Made by a program: the position numbers and the translations under genes. From the NCBI GenBank assembly GCA_026399015.1, contig JAPLRS010000031.1:1-64000 (forward strand): 64,000 nt of DNA, in the 5' to 3' direction. The stretch comes from Methylococcales bacterium (lineage in GTDB: Bacteria; Pseudomonadota; Gammaproteobacteria; Methylococcales; Methylomonadaceae). The notes beneath the pieces are model-generated. The model saw only the letters and a list, made by a program, of their open reading frames with translations, was not told the DNA's origin and did not search any database. Positions 1-8,747 of the stretch are shown one piece after another. Position 1 is the first letter of the stretch, and every line of letters starts with the position of its first letter.

Positions 1-2136
1 GCCGAGCAACAACATTTTTTCCATTGGGAATTAGAGTTTGCGGATATCTTTGCTAATAATGGCGGCTTTGATTTGATCTTGGGAAATCCACCGTGGTTAA
101 AGGTTGAGTGGCAAGAAGCGGGGATTTTGGGGGATGCTAATCCGTTGTTCGTGTTGCGTAAGTATACTGCAAGCCAGTTAAATACTTTTAGAGAACAAGC
201 TTTTTCAGAATATCCTCAATTAAAGAAGGATTATTTTGTGGAGTTTGAGCAATCGGAAGGAACGCAGAACTTTTTAAATGCAAAGATTAATTATCCATTA
301 TTGAAAGGTTCGCAAACCAATTTGTTTAAGTGCTTTTTACCACAGGCATGGATGGCAAGTAATGCAACAGGTATTTCAGGTTTTTTACATCCTGAAGGTA
401 TTTATGATGATCCTAATGGTGGATTATTGAGAGCCGCGATTTATCCAAGGTTACGTGCACATTTTCAGTTTCATAATGAAATGGATTTATTTGCTGAAGT
501 ACATCATGCGACAAAGTTTAGCATTAATATATATGCTGCTGATGTTACAGCCCATTTTCAACATCTATCTAATTTGTTTATTCCTCAGACAATTAACCAA
601 TGTTTTGAGCATGATGGTTTTGGTGTTGTACCAGGCATTAAAACCGATGAAGGTAAATGGAATACTCAGGGTCATAAAAGTCGAATTATTGATGTGGATA
701 AAACAAGTCTGGCATTATTCGCCAAACTTTATGATGAAGAAGGGACACCTCCATTACAAGCTCGATTACCCGCTTTACAGTCGGTACAACTACTTCAAGT
801 CTTAGAAAAGTTCGCAAACCAACCTAAGCGATTGGGTGATTTAAAAGAGTCATATCATACGACAGTAATGTTTGATGAAAGTAATTCTCAAAAAGATGGC
901 ACGATTAAGCGTGAAACTAAATTCCCTATATCTATCGAACAATGGATTTTATCTGGTCCGCATTTTTTTGTAGGTAATCCATTCTATAAAACTCCTCGTA
1001 AGATTGTTAAACTCAACTCTGATTATGATGTACTTGATCTAACAAGCTTAACAGATGATTATTCACCTCGAACTAATTATGTACCGGCATGTAAGTCAGA
1101 AGAATATAACAGACGTATACCACAAGTTTCTTGGGTGGAAAAAGGAGAAACTGAAGCAAAACGAGTGACTGAGTATTATAGATATGTAAATAGGAAAATG
1201 TTGAGTCAATCAGGTGAAAGAACCCTGATTAATATTATTGCTCCAAAATATTTATGTCACATTGATGCGGTATTTTCTATTACTTTTAAAGATGCACAAA
1301 CTTTAATAAATTTTAGTGGTTCACTTTATTCTATACCGATGGATTTCATTTTGAAAACCACTGGTAAGGCAACAATGAGAGGTGATACTGCTAGATATTT
1401 GTCTTTAATTGATTTAAGGGCGCAAGGTCAACAAAGAACATTATCTTTGACATGTTTAACCACGCACTACAGAGAACTCTGGCAATCCTGCTATCAACCC
1501 ACTTTTACCCAAGACCAATGGGCAAAATCAGACCCACGTTTACCCAACAGTTTCTTCCAACAATTAACCCCCGACTGGCATCGAAACTGCGCTTTACGCA
1601 CCGATTACAATCGCCGCCAAGCCCTCGTTGAAATTGATGTCTTAGCCGCTATGGCCTTGGGACTGACCTTACTAGAATTACAAACCATCTACCGTGTGCA
1701 ATTCCCCGTGATGCGCCAATACGAACAAGACACCTGGTTTGATAGAGCCGGTCGCATCGTCTTTACCGTCTCTAAAGGTTTAGTCGGCGTTGGCTTACCG
1801 CGTAGAGCTATTAGAAATGACACGGCCTATCAAATCAAAACCCCACCCGCCGACATAAAAGCCCGCTGGTTAGATTGGTGTGCAGAACAGGTCAGCCCTA
1901 AGAATGGTCAATTTGTCATTGATACCAGCGACTGGGAAACTCAAACCGGCGCACTCGGCTGGGAAGATATTCAAACTCTGGATAGAGCCATCGTCGAACG
2001 CACCATACAAGATGACACCGTCCCCAATGGCCCCATAGAACGCGTCATCCAATACGTCGCCCCCTTTGATCTCTGTAGCCGAGAGCAAGACTACCAAACC
2101 GTGTGGCAGTATTTTGAATTGAAACTGGAGCAGTAA
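1..2136 (+). CDS. Adenine-specific DNA methyltransferase, C-terminal part (5' end outside window)
   Basis: The reading frame is open from base 1, so the gene starts upstream of the window. The visible part opens with [14 protein letters not shown] (bases 85-96) is methylase motif IV of N6-adenine enzymes of the Eco57I/type IIG kind. The SAM-binding motif I should lie upstream and is not visible. The roughly 700 residues after NPPW would hold the target-recognition region. Bases about 300-1440 are clearly more AT-rich than the last 650 bases, which suggests a swapped recognition segment. A DUF2442 gene follows after 5 bases, then a giant helicase, so it probably serves as the modification subunit of a defence operon. 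The family call is good; substrate and exact system are inferred. Confidence 0.8.
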   Translation, partial: AEQQHFFHWELEFADIFANNGGFDLILGNPPWLKVEWQEAGILGDANPLFVLRKYTASQLNTFREQAFSEYPQLKKDYFVEFEQSEGTQNFLNAKINYPLLKGSQTNLFKCFLPQAWMASNATGISGFLHPEGIYDDPNGGLLRAAIYPRLRAHFQFHNEMDLFAEVHHATKFSINIYAADVTAHFQHLSNLFIPQTINQCFEHDGFGVVPGIKTDEGKWNTQGHKSRIIDVDKTSLALFAKLYDEEGTPPLQARLPALQSVQLLQVLEKFANQPKRLGDLKESYHTTVMFDESNSQKDGTIKRETKFPISIEQWILSGPHFFVGNPFYKTPRKIVKLNSDYDVLDLTSLTDDYSPRTNYVPACKSEEYNRRIPQVSWVEKGETEAKRVTEYYRYVNRKMLSQSGERTLINIIAPKYLCHIDAVFSITFKDAQTLINFSGSLYSIPMDFILKTTGKATMRGDTARYLSLIDLRAQGQQRTLSLTCLTTHYRELWQSCYQPTFTQDQWAKSDPRLPNSFFQQLTPDWHRNCALRTDYNRRQALVEIDVLAAMALGLTLLELQTIYRVQFPVMRQYEQDTWFDRAGRIVFTVSKGLVGVGLPRRAIRNDTAYQIKTPPADIKARWLDWCAEQVSPKNGQFVIDTSDWETQTGALGWEDIQTLDRAIVERTIQDDTVPNGPIERVIQYVAPFDLCSREQDYQTVWQYFELKLEQ

Positions 2137-2141
2137 TTATT

Positions 2142-2429
2142 ATGTTTTTACATGTTACTGAAGCACGTTATTTGAATGCATACTGTATTGAAGTCGCTTT
2201 TAACAATGGTAAAAAAGGCATTGCCGATTTAGTTGATGCTTTAAAAGGCCCTGTGTTTGAACCTTTAAAAAATCCAGAAGCCTTCGCCAGTTTTAAGGTT
2301 GATCCTGATTTGGAAACCATTGTCTGGGAAAATGGCGCAGATTTAGCACCGGAATATATTTATTATCAGACTTTTAAAAACGAGGCGAGTTTACAGGCGC
2401 AGTTTAAGGAATGGGGTTACGTTGGATAA
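2142..2429 (+). CDS. DUF2442 domain protein
   Basis: This 95-residue protein has the compact DUF2442 pattern: an N-terminal strand ending in YCIEVAFNNG, then GIADLVDAL, FEPLKNPEAF, and a late segment around TIVWENGADLAPEYIY. DUF2442 proteins are of unknown function and often sit next to toxin-antitoxin or DNA-modification genes. A GGAG about 10 bases before the ATG supports the start. It lies 5 bases after the methylase and 12 bases before the helicase, so the three are almost certainly cotranscribed. It may be a small accessory or regulator of the complex; no catalytic residues are evident. Confidence 0.75.
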   Translation: MFLHVTEARYLNAYCIEVAFNNGKKGIADLVDALKGPVFEPLKNPEAFASFKVDPDLETIVWENGADLAPEYIYYQTFKNEASLQAQFKEWGYVG

Positions 2430-2441
2430 AAATACTAAACT

Positions 2442-5400
2442 ATGAACCCAAGTGTTTTAGCACAGCAATTACAGCAAGCAGTAAAAGATTATTTACGCTT
2501 AAGTTTTGAAACCACAACGCCCTTTTTTGAGGGCCTGTTAGAGCGGTTTTTAAATACCGACGGCGCTTTGGCTAAAGGGCCTTATCTATCCATTAAGTTA
2601 CCGTTTGAAAAAGGCCAGGGTAATGCTGACTTTTTTCCAGCGGTGCCGATGGCTTTTTCTCCTCATAAGCATCAAGAGATTGCCTTTCAGCGTATTGGAG
2701 TCGATTTTAAATCAACCTTAGTGGCAACGGGTACGGGTTCTGGTAAGACTGAATGTTTTCAGGTGCCTATTTTAGATTACTGCTATCAACATCGCGGTCA
2801 AAAAGGCATTAAAGCGATTCTGATTTATCCTATGAATGCTTTAGCCGCTGATCAGGCGCAACGCTTAGCTAAAGCCATTGCCGACAATCCCAATCTTAAA
2901 AACACGGTAACCGCCGGTATTTATGTCGGTGATAAAGAACAGCATGCCACCACCAATATGGCGCGTGAGCATTTAATTTCTGATAAAGAAACTCTGCGTA
3001 ATAATCCCCCTGATATTTTATTAACCAACTATAAAATGTTGGACTTTTTAATGATCCGCGCCAAAGATCATACACTTTGGGCCGAGAATACAAATACCAC
3101 GCTTAAGTTTTTGGTGGTCGATGAGTTACATACTTTTGATGGTGCCCAAGGCACTGATTTAGCCTGTTTAATTCGAAGATTAAAAGCCCGTTTAGAAACC
3201 CCTAAACAGCATTTGGTCTGTGTCGGTACCTCTGCAACTTTGGGTGGTAAGGATGCAGGACAAAACTTAATCACTTATGCGACGTCTGTTTTTGATGAGT
3301 CGTTTGATGAACATGCGGTTATTACCGAATATCGACAATCTTTAGGTGATTATTTAGCGCCTGAGCCGGTTGAGCATATCAGTTATCCTGCTATAGAAAA
3401 ATTACAATCACTTAAAGCCGATCACTATACAGACCTTGAATCTTACGCATTAGCACAAGCACAGTTGTGGTTTGAATCTTTAACGGGGTTGGATGATGCC
3501 AAAGTCTGGCGCGTTGATTTAGCGAAGCATTTAAAGCGGCATTATTTGTTTCAAAATTTACTACGTCTACTAAAAGGTCAAGTAACGGATTGGACGGATT
3601 TATTAGCGGGTTTTAAACGGTGTTTGGGGGCTCAGCAGGCATTATCCGATGAGTGGGTTGAGCAATTATTAATCAGTTTAGTGTCTTTAATCTCGGTAGC
3701 GAGAGAAGATAAATCGGGGTATTTAGCACCCTTATTAGATGTGCGGATGCAATTGTGGCTTAGGGAGCATTGTCGAGACTGCGGTGCGATGGGCTTTTTG
3801 TCACATAAAGAAGTGGATCAACAAAAAATATCCACAGAATTAAGTGATATCTATAAAAGCTTCTTTTCTCATTCGGCTAAAGCCAGTTTTTTATTTCCAA
3901 TGGCTCAGGTTGAAAGACCTAGGTTTCTTAATGAAAATTTAGATAAGAACTTTTGCACTACTTGCGGATTTTTAAATAACCGATCACAGCATAGCTGTCA
4001 GAATTGTGGTGATGAAAGTTTAGTTTGGGTGCATCAGGCTGATAATACGGCACTGCAAAGTGATGCTACTCTTGGGCAGTCAAATATCATTTCACATAAC
4101 AATTGTCCTTTTTGTGAAAGTAAAGGCAGTTTGATGATCATGGGTGCTCGCTCTACAAGTTTGTCATCGGTGATGGTAGGGCAGTTAAGTTCATCGCGGT
4201 TTAATCGTGATAAACAATTAATCGCATTTTCCGATGGCGTTCAAGATACCGCACATCGTGCAGGTTTTATGGCGGCAAGAACTCGGTCTTATGGTTTTAG
4301 AGTCGCTTTAAAAAAGATCTTGGATAGCGCAGAAGCGGATACATCTTTAAGTGAAATTATTAAGCAATTTAATCAATACTGGTTGGATGCCTTAGGTGAA
4401 TCGGTATTTATCGGTACTTTTTTACCTATAAGCATGGAGTGGATGCGAGATTATTCTGTGTTAAAAAACACGGATAAACTACCTGAAGGTTCTAATTTAG
4501 CAAACGTCTTACAACGGCGTTTGGCCTTTGATATTTTATGTGAGTTAGGCTTTAGATCGCGTATTGGGCGCTCTTTAGAACGCAGTGGTGCGGTGGCTAG
4601 TTATTATAATCAAGCAGAATTAGAGGTTTGTTTAACCCATCTATTAAGCGCATTACAGGAACATATTGGCACCTTAAGAGATGTATCTTTTGAGCGATTA
4701 CATCGCTTTATTTTGGGTTTCTTAGCGCATTTAAGAATGGCAGGTGGTATTTATTCCACAGACTTAGACGCCTATATTTACAATAATGGTGATCCTGGTG
4801 TGTTTATTAATCAAATCGCTTTACCGAATTTTGGCTATGGCACTCGCATTCCTACTTTTATAGGGACTAAAAAAGGTAAGGGCATAGAGTTAATTTCTGC
4901 CTCTACAAATTCCGCTACTACTTGGTACCAAGTTTGGTTAATTAAAGCGTTGTTCTCTGATGATGATTTGCAAGCGAACGGTCATTTATCGGCAGATATT
5001 TATCATTTAATCTTGTTGCATTTAGTTAAAGCTCAGTTTTTGGTAGAGAGGGATACTAAAAATAAAGATACGGTTTGGGGTATTAATCCAGAGCGCTTAT
5101 TACTTAGTAATCAGGTGGCAACGCTCTGTTGCAGCAAATGTAAACACAGTTACTCTGTTGCAGAGAGTGAATTAGGCTTGTGGTTAGATTCTGTCTGTTT
5201 ACAAAAAAGTTGCTTAGGTGTTTATCAACTAAATAAATCGTCCACTGAATCTTTAGATTTTTATGGTCGTTTATATCGTGACGGCGAGGTTAATCGGGTG
5301 GTGGCTGCTGAGCATACGGGTTTATTAACCCGAGATGAGCGGGCAGCGGTTGAAACTTCGTTTAAGAAAACGCCAGAAAATAGGCAGCCCTGGGATATTA

Positions 5401-8400
5401 ATTTATTGTCTGCAACACCGACCCTTGAAATGGGTGTGGATATTGGGGACTTGTCTTCTGTATTGTTGTGTTCAGTACCACCAGCGCAAGCTAATTATTT
5501 ACAGCGTATTGGTCGAGCTGGTCGGCGTGATGGCAATGCTTTAAACATCACCTTAGCTAACGCGGATGCGCATGATCTGTATTTTTACACTGACCCCATT
5601 GAAATGATGGCAGGTGAGGTAGAGGCACCCGGTGTGTTTTTAGATGCCTCTGCTGTGTTAGAACGCCAGTACACGGCTTTTTGCTTGGATTATTGGGTTA
5701 AAAAGTACGCCTTAGCAGCCGTTATTCCGCATAAACTAAAAGACGTTTTAAATACCATTTCAAAACCTGATAGAGCGCTTCATGCGTTCCCGTATTCTTT
5801 TTTAAATGAAGTTGAACAGCATAGAGATGAATTATTTACCCAATTTTTGGGCTTATTTGCTTCGGGCTATGGCATTGGTTTAAGTGCTTTTTCTATTGAT
5901 TGGTTAAAGCGGTTTTCAGAGGGTAATTTTGAAACACAAGGTAGTTTAAGTTTTAGGATTCAAGAAATATTGATGCAACAACATTTAGAAGTTGAATCGA
6001 TGAGTAAAGAAACTAAACGCGTTAATACTGTCTTAAAAACAAAGAAGACTATTGAAACTAAATCTCAACAAGATGAAAAGGAAATTGAAGATTTAGAAAT
6101 CGAGTTAAGTGCCTTACAGGCCGTTGTTAATAGCATTAAAAACCAAGATACCTTACAGTTTTTAACGGATGAGGGCTTAATCCCTAATTATGCCTTTCCT
6201 GAGCAAGGGGTCATTTTACATTCAGTTATTTATCGTTCAAAAAAAGATAATGACAGCGCTGTTAAATTAGCAGGCGTTGATAAAGAATCCGAACGCTGGA
6301 CATATAAATATGAAAGACCCGCCGCGTCGGCATTATCTGAATTAGCCCCCTTAAGTAAGTTTTATGCGGGTGGTCGTCGGGTAGAAGTTAATCGCATAGA
6401 TTTACGAGTATCACAACAAGAAACTTGGCGCTTTTGCCCCGCTTGTCATCATTCTGAATGTATCGATACTGGGGATAATTATCAAACCTGTCCTCGATGT
6501 GGCGATGCTATGTGGGTGAATGTCTCGCAAAAACAAACCATGCTACGCTTAAAACAAGTGTATGCCTCTACAGCAGATAAAAATAGCCGAATTTCTGATG
6601 ATAAGGATGATCGAGATAGTCAGTTTTTTATCAAGCAATTATTAATCGATTTTGATCCTGCTGCGATAACTGCCGCTTATAAGGTAGATAAAGCCGACTG
6701 GCCGTTTGGCTTTGAGTTTATTGCTAAGGCAGATTTTAGGGAGATTAATACCGGCCATAGTGATGAGAATGCCCCTGAAATTACTATTGCTGGCAAAGAG
6801 TCTAAAAGAACTGGATTTAAATTGTGTCATTACTGTGGCACGGTGCAGCCCAATAAAAAGAAGCCTAAAGAGCAAGCACACACTATTAGCTGTACGGCAA
6901 AAAACAAGGACAATGAAAATAATATCATCAGTGGCTTGTTTTTATATCGAGAGTTTCAGTCTGAAGCGATTCGAATTTTATTACCCATAACTTCGGGTAC
7001 TGATGCAGAAAGTGCTGAGTTGTCTTTTATTGCGGCATTGCAATTGGGTTTAAAGAAAAAGTTTGGTGGCAGTATTGATCATTTACGCGTGGCCCAAAAT
7101 GTAGAGCCAGATCCTGAAGATAAAGATCTGAGTAAGCGTTATTTGGTGATTTATGATTCAGTACCGGGTGGTACGGGGTATTTGAAACAATTAACCAGTC
7201 ATCAAGATGATTTAATTGAAGTGTTAACGGAATATGCAATGCCTGTGTTAGAGCAGTGTAGTTGTGTACAAAAGCCTCATGCTGATGGCTGTTACCGGTG
7301 TTTATATGTCTACAAAAATAGCGTTAATATCCAAAATATTTCGCGTAAGAAAGCCCGTGACTTTATTCAAACGCTTAAAGAAAACGCTGACAAAGTAGTG
7401 CCGGTGGCAGGATTGCGTGAAGTTAAGATTTCACCTTTAGTGGAAAGCGAGTTAGAAGCACGGTTTCTTGAGGCCTTACGTAAATTGGGTAACGCGCTTA
7501 AACAAGATCATAAAATCAGTGAATTTGAATGGCGTCCAGAGTTTTATGCGGGTGAAGCAGGTTGGTATATGCGCTTGGGTGAGCAACGCTATTTTATTCG
7601 TAGACAAGTGGAGCTGGGTGCTGAACAAGATGTAGCTATAAAATCGAGAGCTGATTTTGTCATAGTCCCCTTAGGTAATATTAAGTTAAAACCGATTGCA
7701 ATTTTTACGGATGGTTATCAGTATCATAAAGATCGTGTTGCTTTAGATACAGCGCAAAGGATGGCAATTATCGCCTCCAATCATTATTGGGTGTGGTCGT
7801 TAACCTATGAAGATGTGCAAAATATCTTAGATGATAAAACGGCTTTACCGATTGATTTGTTGTTGGGGTTGCCTAATGGTGGCGTTAAACAGTTATTGAC
7901 GCATTTTGATTGTAATGAATTAGTAGGCTTACATGATCAGTCAAGCTTTGCATGGTTAATGAGTGTATTGACCGTAGGCAATGAGACAGTCTGGCAGGCT
8001 TATTCTGCCATGTTAAGCTCTATTTGGTTTAATAAGATGTCGTCCTATATGGATGCTGCAAGTTTTCAGTCTTTGCCAGTATACGCACAGTTAAAACTTG
8101 AATGGTTGAATGAGTCCGCACTTACGAAGGTTGATCTATTAGGGGCATTATGGGGTGATAACTATGCCCGTTTTTATATGTCGATAGGCTTTGATAAAAA
8201 CGCATTACTTAATAATAAAGATTTTACTCAAGTAAGTACGAATTTGGTTTTTGATGATAGACATGAGTTAATTGATTTTGAGGCGGATCTTAAGCAATGG
8301 CAATGCTTTTTAAGATTGATTAATGTTATACAGTTTCAACCCTATAGTGGGTTTTATACTCAAAAAGGCATAGAAAGTTTAGCCTACGATAATCTGATAG

Positions 8401-8738
8401 TTAAGTCTGCTTCACATTCTACATCTACTATAGATAGTATTACAGAGTCCGCTTGGGAATTAATATTAGCGGATGCAGTGGGGACTGAAATTGAATTTAT
8501 TCATCGATTGATCCCATTAAATCTCCCTGTTCCACAGTGTGGTTTTGAATTGTTAGATGACTCAGGTGAAATTATCGCTGAGGCATTTTTAGCCTGGCAG
8601 GATCATAAAGTGGTAATTGTGTATGGGGGCTATGAAACGGATATTGAGACCTTTACTAAAAAAGGTTGGCAAGTTTTTATAAATACTGAGCTGGATAAGG
8701 ATATGCAATCTTTATTAAGTGCTTTCGCTTTGAATTAG
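2442..8738 (+). CDS. Giant DEAD/DEAH helicase with DUF1998-type zinc region and nuclease-like C-terminus (DruE-like)
   Basis: The protein has 2098 residues. Helicase motifs are clear: Walker A TGTGSGKTE near residue 95, DELH (motif II) near 226, GTSATLGG (III) near 262, and QRIGRAGRRDGN (VI) near 1020. Several CxxC pairs are scattered through it (for example CRDCG, CTTCG, CQNCG, CPACH, CPRCG, CHYCG), so it probably binds several zinc ions. Around residues 1560-1630, YDSVPGGTGYL followed by CSCVQKPHADGCYRCLY is the DUF1998 signature. Residues about 1665-1800 (RADFVIVPLG, AIFTDGYQYHKD, VWSLTYEDV) resemble DUF559/Vsr-like restriction-fold endonucleases. Size and order recall DruE of Druantia and the helicases of DISARM, but no other gene here proves either system. 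Probable role: DNA translocation and cleavage in phage defence. Confidence 0.8.
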   Translation: MNPSVLAQQLQQAVKDYLRLSFETTTPFFEGLLERFLNTDGALAKGPYLSIKLPFEKGQGNADFFPAVPMAFSPHKHQEIAFQRIGVDFKSTLVATGTGSGKTECFQVPILDYCYQHRGQKGIKAILIYPMNALAADQAQRLAKAIADNPNLKNTVTAGIYVGDKEQHATTNMAREHLISDKETLRNNPPDILLTNYKMLDFLMIRAKDHTLWAENTNTTLKFLVVDELHTFDGAQGTDLACLIRRLKARLETPKQHLVCVGTSATLGGKDAGQNLITYATSVFDESFDEHAVITEYRQSLGDYLAPEPVEHISYPAIEKLQSLKADHYTDLESYALAQAQLWFESLTGLDDAKVWRVDLAKHLKRHYLFQNLLRLLKGQVTDWTDLLAGFKRCLGAQQALSDEWVEQLLISLVSLISVAREDKSGYLAPLLDVRMQLWLREHCRDCGAMGFLSHKEVDQQKISTELSDIYKSFFSHSAKASFLFPMAQVERPRFLNENLDKNFCTTCGFLNNRSQHSCQNCGDESLVWVHQADNTALQSDATLGQSNIISHNNCPFCESKGSLMIMGARSTSLSSVMVGQLSSSRFNRDKQLIAFSDGVQDTAHRAGFMAARTRSYGFRVALKKILDSAEADTSLSEIIKQFNQYWLDALGESVFIGTFLPISMEWMRDYSVLKNTDKLPEGSNLANVLQRRLAFDILCELGFRSRIGRSLERSGAVASYYNQAELEVCLTHLLSALQEHIGTLRDVSFERLHRFILGFLAHLRMAGGIYSTDLDAYIYNNGDPGVFINQIALPNFGYGTRIPTFIGTKKGKGIELISASTNSATTWYQVWLIKALFSDDDLQANGHLSADIYHLILLHLVKAQFLVERDTKNKDTVWGINPERLLLSNQVATLCCSKCKHSYSVAESELGLWLDSVCLQKSCLGVYQLNKSSTESLDFYGRLYRDGEVNRVVAAEHTGLLTRDERAAVETSFKKTPENRQPWDINLLSATPTLEMGVDIGDLSSVLLCSVPPAQANYLQRIGRAGRRDGNALNITLANADAHDLYFYTDPIEMMAGEVEAPGVFLDASAVLERQYTAFCLDYWVKKYALAAVIPHKLKDVLNTISKPDRALHAFPYSFLNEVEQHRDELFTQFLGLFASGYGIGLSAFSIDWLKRFSEGNFETQGSLSFRIQEILMQQHLEVESMSKETKRVNTVLKTKKTIETKSQQDEKEIEDLEIELSALQAVVNSIKNQDTLQFLTDEGLIPNYAFPEQGVILHSVIYRSKKDNDSAVKLAGVDKESERWTYKYERPAASALSELAPLSKFYAGGRRVEVNRIDLRVSQQETWRFCPACHHSECIDTGDNYQTCPRCGDAMWVNVSQKQTMLRLKQVYASTADKNSRISDDKDDRDSQFFIKQLLIDFDPAAITAAYKVDKADWPFGFEFIAKADFREINTGHSDENAPEITIAGKESKRTGFKLCHYCGTVQPNKKKPKEQAHTISCTAKNKDNENNIISGLFLYREFQSEAIRILLPITSGTDAESAELSFIAALQLGLKKKFGGSIDHLRVAQNVEPDPEDKDLSKRYLVIYDSVPGGTGYLKQLTSHQDDLIEVLTEYAMPVLEQCSCVQKPHADGCYRCLYVYKNSVNIQNISRKKARDFIQTLKENADKVVPVAGLREVKISPLVESELEARFLEALRKLGNALKQDHKISEFEWRPEFYAGEAGWYMRLGEQRYFIRRQVELGAEQDVAIKSRADFVIVPLGNIKLKPIAIFTDGYQYHKDRVALDTAQRMAIIASNHYWVWSLTYEDVQNILDDKTALPIDLLLGLPNGGVKQLLTHFDCNELVGLHDQSSFAWLMSVLTVGNETVWQAYSAMLSSIWFNKMSSYMDAASFQSLPVYAQLKLEWLNESALTKVDLLGALWGDNYARFYMSIGFDKNALLNNKDFTQVSTNLVFDDRHELIDFEADLKQWQCFLRLINVIQFQPYSGFYTQKGIESLAYDNLIVKSASHSTSTIDSITESAWELILADAVGTEIEFIHRLIPLNLPVPQCGFELLDDSGEIIAEAFLAWQDHKVVIVYGGYETDIETFTKKGWQVFINTELDKDMQSLLSAFALN

Positions 8739-8747
8739 GAAATTTTT

